In this document: in pieces, positions 61,017-64,000 of the stretch
Layout: the number at the start of each line of letters is the position of its first letter
Position numbering within the stretch: position 1 is the first letter of the stretch
Assembly: GCA_947494305.1 (NCBI GenBank)
Contig: CANLUL010000001.1
Coordinates: forward strand, 186,001 to 250,000
Source: an uncultured Sphingomonadaceae bacterium
GTDB taxonomy: Bacteria; Pseudomonadota; Alphaproteobacteria; Sphingomonadales; Sphingomonadaceae
Reading direction: 5' to 3'
Length of the DNA: 64,000 nt
The notes under the pieces: model-generated
Database searches by the model: none
Told to the model about the DNA's origin: nothing
What the model saw: the letters and a program-made list of their open reading frames with translations, nothing else
Program-made: the position numbers and the translations under genes

Positions 61017-62809
61017 CGTCCGCGCCTCCAGGGAGCGATTTGCACGGTCAGGGTCAGCAGAGCCCGCGCGCTGTCTCGCCGTGTTTGGAAACCAGTTGTT
61101 TTGAGTGGAGCGACTGCCACTAAATCAAGGCTGGCTTGACGTCCGATTGTTGCGCGAATTCCGCCGCCTGCCGAGTATAGTCGTTGCGGATCGCTCGGGA
61201 TATTTTTGTTCCACACACCCATCATGTCAAAAAACAGATAGGGTTGCCATGCGATGCCATCTGGACTGTCGGGGATCAGCGATCCGTAACTAACCTCTGT
61301 TTGCACACCATAGCCGCTGTCACCAATAATTGTGCCGGGGTCATAGCCGCGCCCCGTAGTGTAGTTACCGCCCGATATTTCCTCATAAGAAAATAGCGCG
61401 TTGGATGCTAACTGGAACCTTGGTTTCAAGGTGAATGCCAATAGAGGTGTGGGCCGATAATCAAGCTTCGCTTGGCCGCGTACGACAAAGGATGTTGGAT
61501 CGCCATCGGCGCGAGTTGGGATAACGGTCTGACCGATGCACCGAACGAACGCGGGACCACAACCATCGCTCGCGCCCAATATCGAAAGACCTTGTCGAAC
61601 TTCGACTGACCCGGCCATAGCCCATTTGGGTTCATAAGCAGAATAGCCCCCACGACCAGAAACGCTGCCAGGTTCGATTTGATTGAAATCGACCCGGGCA
61701 TAGGCAACGCTCAACTTATCTTCATTGGCCCTAATACCAAGCGTATCGGTTTTTTGATCAACATATTCGAGACCAATGGTTCCGAACAGATTGTGCGTTT
61801 GTTTTCGTATGAAGGGGTAAGTCGCGTATACGTCTGCCACCAAGGTATTGGATTCGATCGGGAAATTATTTGGTAACTCTGGTTTTGTCCATGCATAGGT
61901 AAAATTACCGCCGAATTTCAGGCCTTCACTGCCGACACGAAATTCATGTCCCAACTGTAATACCTGCTGCTCTTTGAAATCTGCCGTGGAAAAGAAGCTA
62001 ACCGTTGTTTCATCACCCAGACCAGTCAATCCGTTCAACCGAACTCTAGCGAGCCCGCCGAATCGGCCAACCTCTTCCGACCCGAAATTCTGAATGTTAA
62101 CATCTGCGTAGATCGGTGTTCGAACAACGTTAAATTCGCCGACCACTTCACCAGGCTTACCGCCCGCTTGCGCTGAGACGGGGCGGAGAGCGAGCCGGAC
62201 ATCCAATCCTGGAATATCCCTGGCGAGTAGCAAATAGCGTTCGGCCACATCTATATTGAAAACCGGTTCTTCAGTCAGTTTTTCGATATATTGCTGCAAT
62301 AGTTTTTCAGACGGTCCGGCATCTCCGCGAACCTGAACCGATGTCATGCGCGCCATGAGTACATCAAATTTAACGTTCCCACCGTCAATTGTTTGTGGTG
62401 GAACTTGCACGGCGGCCAGATAACCGGAACGGCGCAATATAGTTGCTGCTCTATCGCGGATCTCGCATACCACAGCGACAGGAACCTCTTGCCCAACATA
62501 GCTGGAATAGGATGAATCCAAGAGTGCATCATCAACTGCCTCCAGGCCTGAAAATTCAACAGTATTTAGGGTAAAGCGAACATCTGCGAACTCGGGACTT
62601 GCTAACGGACAAGCTGATCGCTCAATATCCCCTTCAATCGCTAGCGGTTGTGCCTGGCTTTTAAGCGTTTCTTCAACGACGCCGCGCTGAATCTCTTCGC
62701 GTGTCGGTGCCGCCCCCACAATTTGGGCTGCGGCCGCTCCGCTGATAGCAAGAAAGGCCGCCATTGAAGCAATCTTCGTCAGTTTAATTGTTGCGCGCGC
62801 TCGCGACAT
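61013..62809 (-). CDS. Two-partner secretion transporter (ShlB/FhaC/HecB family, TpsB)
   Basis: A 598-residue outer-membrane protein. Signal peptide about 1-28, then a POTRA region (about 70-250: FTLNTVEFSGLEAVDDALL, RRSGYLAAVQVPPQTIDGGNVKFDVLMA) and a barrel ending LTVQIAPWRRGR. It exports the TpsA protein encoded immediately downstream with a 4-nt overlap. ATG start with GGGGA upstream. An inverted repeat (GTGATTTCG/CGAAATCAC) lies in the gap to the upstream gene. Confidence 0.92.
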   Translation of the reverse strand: MSRARATIKLTKIASMAAFLAISGAAAAQIVGAAPTREEIQRGVVEETLKSQAQPLAIEGDIERSACPLASPEFADVRFTLNTVEFSGLEAVDDALLDSSYSSYVGQEVPVAVVCEIRDRAATILRRSGYLAAVQVPPQTIDGGNVKFDVLMARMTSVQVRGDAGPSEKLLQQYIEKLTEEPVFNIDVAERYLLLARDIPGLDVRLALRPVSAQAGGKPGEVVGEFNVVRTPIYADVNIQNFGSEEVGRFGGLARVRLNGLTGLGDETTVSFFSTADFKEQQVLQLGHEFRVGSEGLKFGGNFTYAWTKPELPNNFPIESNTLVADVYATYPFIRKQTHNLFGTIGLEYVDQKTDTLGIRANEDKLSVAYARVDFNQIEPGSVSGRGGYSAYEPKWAMAGSVEVRQGLSILGASDGCGPAFVRCIGQTVIPTRADGDPTSFVVRGQAKLDYRPTPLLAFTLKPRFQLASNALFSYEEISGGNYTTGRGYDPGTIIGDSGYGVQTEVSYGSLIPDSPDGIAWQPYLFFDMMGVWNKNIPSDPQRLYSAGGGIRATIGRQASLDLVAVAPLKTTGFQTRRDSARALLTLTVQIAPWRRGR

Positions 62810-62865
62810 AATATTCCCCGTTATTCAATATTTCCTGCGCGACCCGATGGAAATATTGGTTAGTT

Positions 62866-62894
62866 GTGATTTCGAACCCTCCATCCGAAATCAC
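62866..62894. repeat. Inverted repeat upstream of TpsB
   Basis: GTGATTTCG at 62866-62874 pairs with CGAAATCAC at 62886-62894 (9 bp, 11-nt loop). It lies in the gap between the secreted FecR-like gene and tpsB. Neither side shows a T-run, so RNA processing, attenuation or a protein site is possible. Confidence 0.55.
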
Positions 62895-62901
62895 TTAACA
62901 A

Positions 62902-63684
62902 TTACCCTTGTTCGGTATCCGTGCTCAACGTGTCGACCAACAGATCTAATTGGCTTTCGCATCCATTTTCGATCAACACTGCTGCAGCCTCATCCAGATT
63001 TTCAGGAACAGAAGGAAGTAGAACAAAATTCACTTCAACTGCCTGGGGATTGCTGGAACTCAAAACGTTGTAGCTGGATCCGTTGGTAACCGGCGCTTGA
63101 GTTCGTGGCCATGCTTTAAGTGGGCCTCCCTTGCGCCATTCTACGTTGGTGACAACTCCCGATTTTGGGTCAACAATGCTTGCCGTTGCTGAGCCGGTAT
63201 AGTCTGGCCGCCACAGCACAAGTCGGGCTGGATTGCTTACACAGAATTTCCCACCCTTTGTAACGTCAAGATACCAGAGATTCGGGTTTTTGGGTTCACT
63301 GACAACTGGTGCAGGTCCAGTTCCGCGTACAGCTCCTGTTCGAACACGGGTAGCACCGCGATTGCCGATAAACCCGGCAATCCGCCGAGATGCCGTCGAT
63401 TGCGCGCCGCTTCGCTTTCCAATCGTGAATGAACCAGGTCCCTTCAATACTCGCGTACCAGATTTTTCGAGAATGGTAACCCGATCCAATTTCTTCAGTG
63501 AAATTCTACTATTGTTGACTAACTTCTTACCCGCTGGGAATGAACTAGCAGACGGTCCTGTTGATCGAACTACCATGTTTTGCGCCATTGCGGTGCCACC
63601 AATTCCTGTGAGCAATGCAACCGCGAATGCGGCTTTCCCAAAGCGTGCCAATTTTGTTCCTGATCCTGTTTTAGCCAAGTGCAT
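62902..63684 (-). CDS. Secreted FecR-like protein of the two-partner locus
   Basis: A 260-residue exported protein. The signal peptide spans about 1-35 (the hydrophobic FAVALLTGIGGTAMAQ precedes the cleavage). FPAGKKLVNNSRISLKKLDRVTILEKSGTRVLKGPGSFTIG resembles the FecR-type beta domain. A second beta-rich half (SNPARLVLWRPDYTGSATASIV) and an acidic helical tail follow. Such proteins often lie next to TPS genes. ATG at 63684 is preferred because GGAG precedes it; the frame reaches 63696. Confidence 0.7.
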   Translation of the reverse strand: MHLAKTGSGTKLARFGKAAFAVALLTGIGGTAMAQNMVVRSTGPSASSFPAGKKLVNNSRISLKKLDRVTILEKSGTRVLKGPGSFTIGKRSGAQSTASRRIAGFIGNRGATRVRTGAVRGTGPAPVVSEPKNPNLWYLDVTKGGKFCVSNPARLVLWRPDYTGSATASIVDPKSGVVTNVEWRKGGPLKAWPRTQAPVTNGSSYNVLSSSNPQAVEVNFVLLPSVPENLDEAAAVLIENGCESQLDLLVDTLSTDTEQG

Positions 63685-64000
63685 AGCTTTCTCCATTTTT
63701 TGTCTTTTCCAAACGTTTTCGCAAATTCGCGAGGCCTAAATCATCGCCAAACTGCTTCATCATAGCACCAAGTGCCTGAACAGAACCAATATCACCTTTC
63801 CGGTGGGCTTCTATGACGGCGATCACTGCTTCTCTGTCTTTTAAATTCCAGTCGGGAACAGGTTCAAATATCTCAACGGGTGTTGATCGTCCCCTCAAGG
63901 TGACCGTGCCCATAGGCCGATACCAGTCCAAACCTGTCCGCTCCATAGCCTCACGGCTTACTAGAACTTTTGTTTCTAGCACCTTATTTGCTGCTTCTAG
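63671..64000 (-). CDS. Adenylate/guanylate cyclase, C-terminal fragment (cut by window end)
   Basis: The frame is open to the right edge. About 109 residues remain. They begin LEAANKVLETKVLVSREAM and continue with RPMGTVTLRGRSTPVEIFEPV, the end of a class III nucleotide cyclase catalytic domain, followed by a C-terminal helical extension. The dimetal- and substrate-binding residues lie outside the window. The stop overlaps the FecR-like gene by 14 nt. It heads the reverse-strand two-partner locus in this window and may regulate it. Confidence 0.85.
   Translation of the reverse strand, partial: LEAANKVLETKVLVSREAMERTGLDWYRPMGTVTLRGRSTPVEIFEPVPDWNLKDREAVIAVIEAHRKGDIGSVQALGAMMKQFGDDLGLANLRKRLEKTKNGESYALG

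Overview
The window is a chromosomal segment of an alphaproteobacterium, most likely a marine member of the Sphingomonadales (Parasphingorhabdus, Sphingorhabdus or a close relative). This rests on the protein set (DUF4402 proteins, TonB receptor, GMC oxidoreductase, sterol-desaturase-like protein, class I fumarase, a two-partner secretion locus with a cyclase) and on moderate G+C with short intergenic gaps. The species is an inference. No rRNA, tRNA, CRISPR array, prophage or insertion sequence was seen.

Layout. 1-1552: three tandem DUF4402 secreted proteins, the first cut by the window edge. 1620-6077: a forward run with a CHCC zinc-finger protein, TldD, DUF924, a degenerate CPBP-like membrane protein, a PNPOx-like protein, DUF2007 and a patatin-like lipase. 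6170-7889: glnK-amtB behind a textbook sigma-54 promoter. 8129-11984: a sphingosine-1-phosphate-lyase-like PLP enzyme facing a GMC oxidoreductase and a sterol desaturase/fatty acid hydroxylase. 12019-18759: a reverse block with a DUF442 lipoprotein, a small lipoprotein, recQ, an Atm1-type ABC exporter and a TonB receptor with a BlaI-like operator. 18909-23364: SDR, DUF2256, two tandem paralogous membrane proteins, fumarase and small membrane proteins. 23366-27475: class Ia ribonucleotide reductase with a 520-nt leader carrying NrdR-like and DnaA-like boxes.

27490-31643 looks accessory. It holds a type II restriction-modification pair (C5 methyltransferase plus a NaeI-type endonuclease) directly behind an alphaproteobacterial LexA-type box, a long inverted-repeat element that may be a structured RNA, a GIY-YIG protein, and a membrane-tethered TIR-domain protein. 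31711-35078 holds small membrane and secreted proteins, including a 35-aa membrane peptide behind a perfect FNR box.

35208-44981 is the most unusual locus. Four tightly packed reverse-strand genes encode a pentaheme cytochrome c, a lipoprotein with two HbpS/GlcG-like domains, an outer-membrane barrel-like protein, and a 1402-aa decaheme cytochrome fused to an LVIVD-type beta-propeller. Together they look like an uncharacterised trans-outer-membrane or extracellular electron-transfer module. 45225-50962: aldehyde dehydrogenase and acetolactate-synthase-like enzyme, a D-2-hydroxyacid dehydrogenase and cysS. 51030-64000: a two-partner secretion locus with a 3328-residue TpsA exoprotein, its TpsB transporter, a secreted FecR-like protein and the C-terminus of a class III adenylate/guanylate cyclase cut by the window edge.
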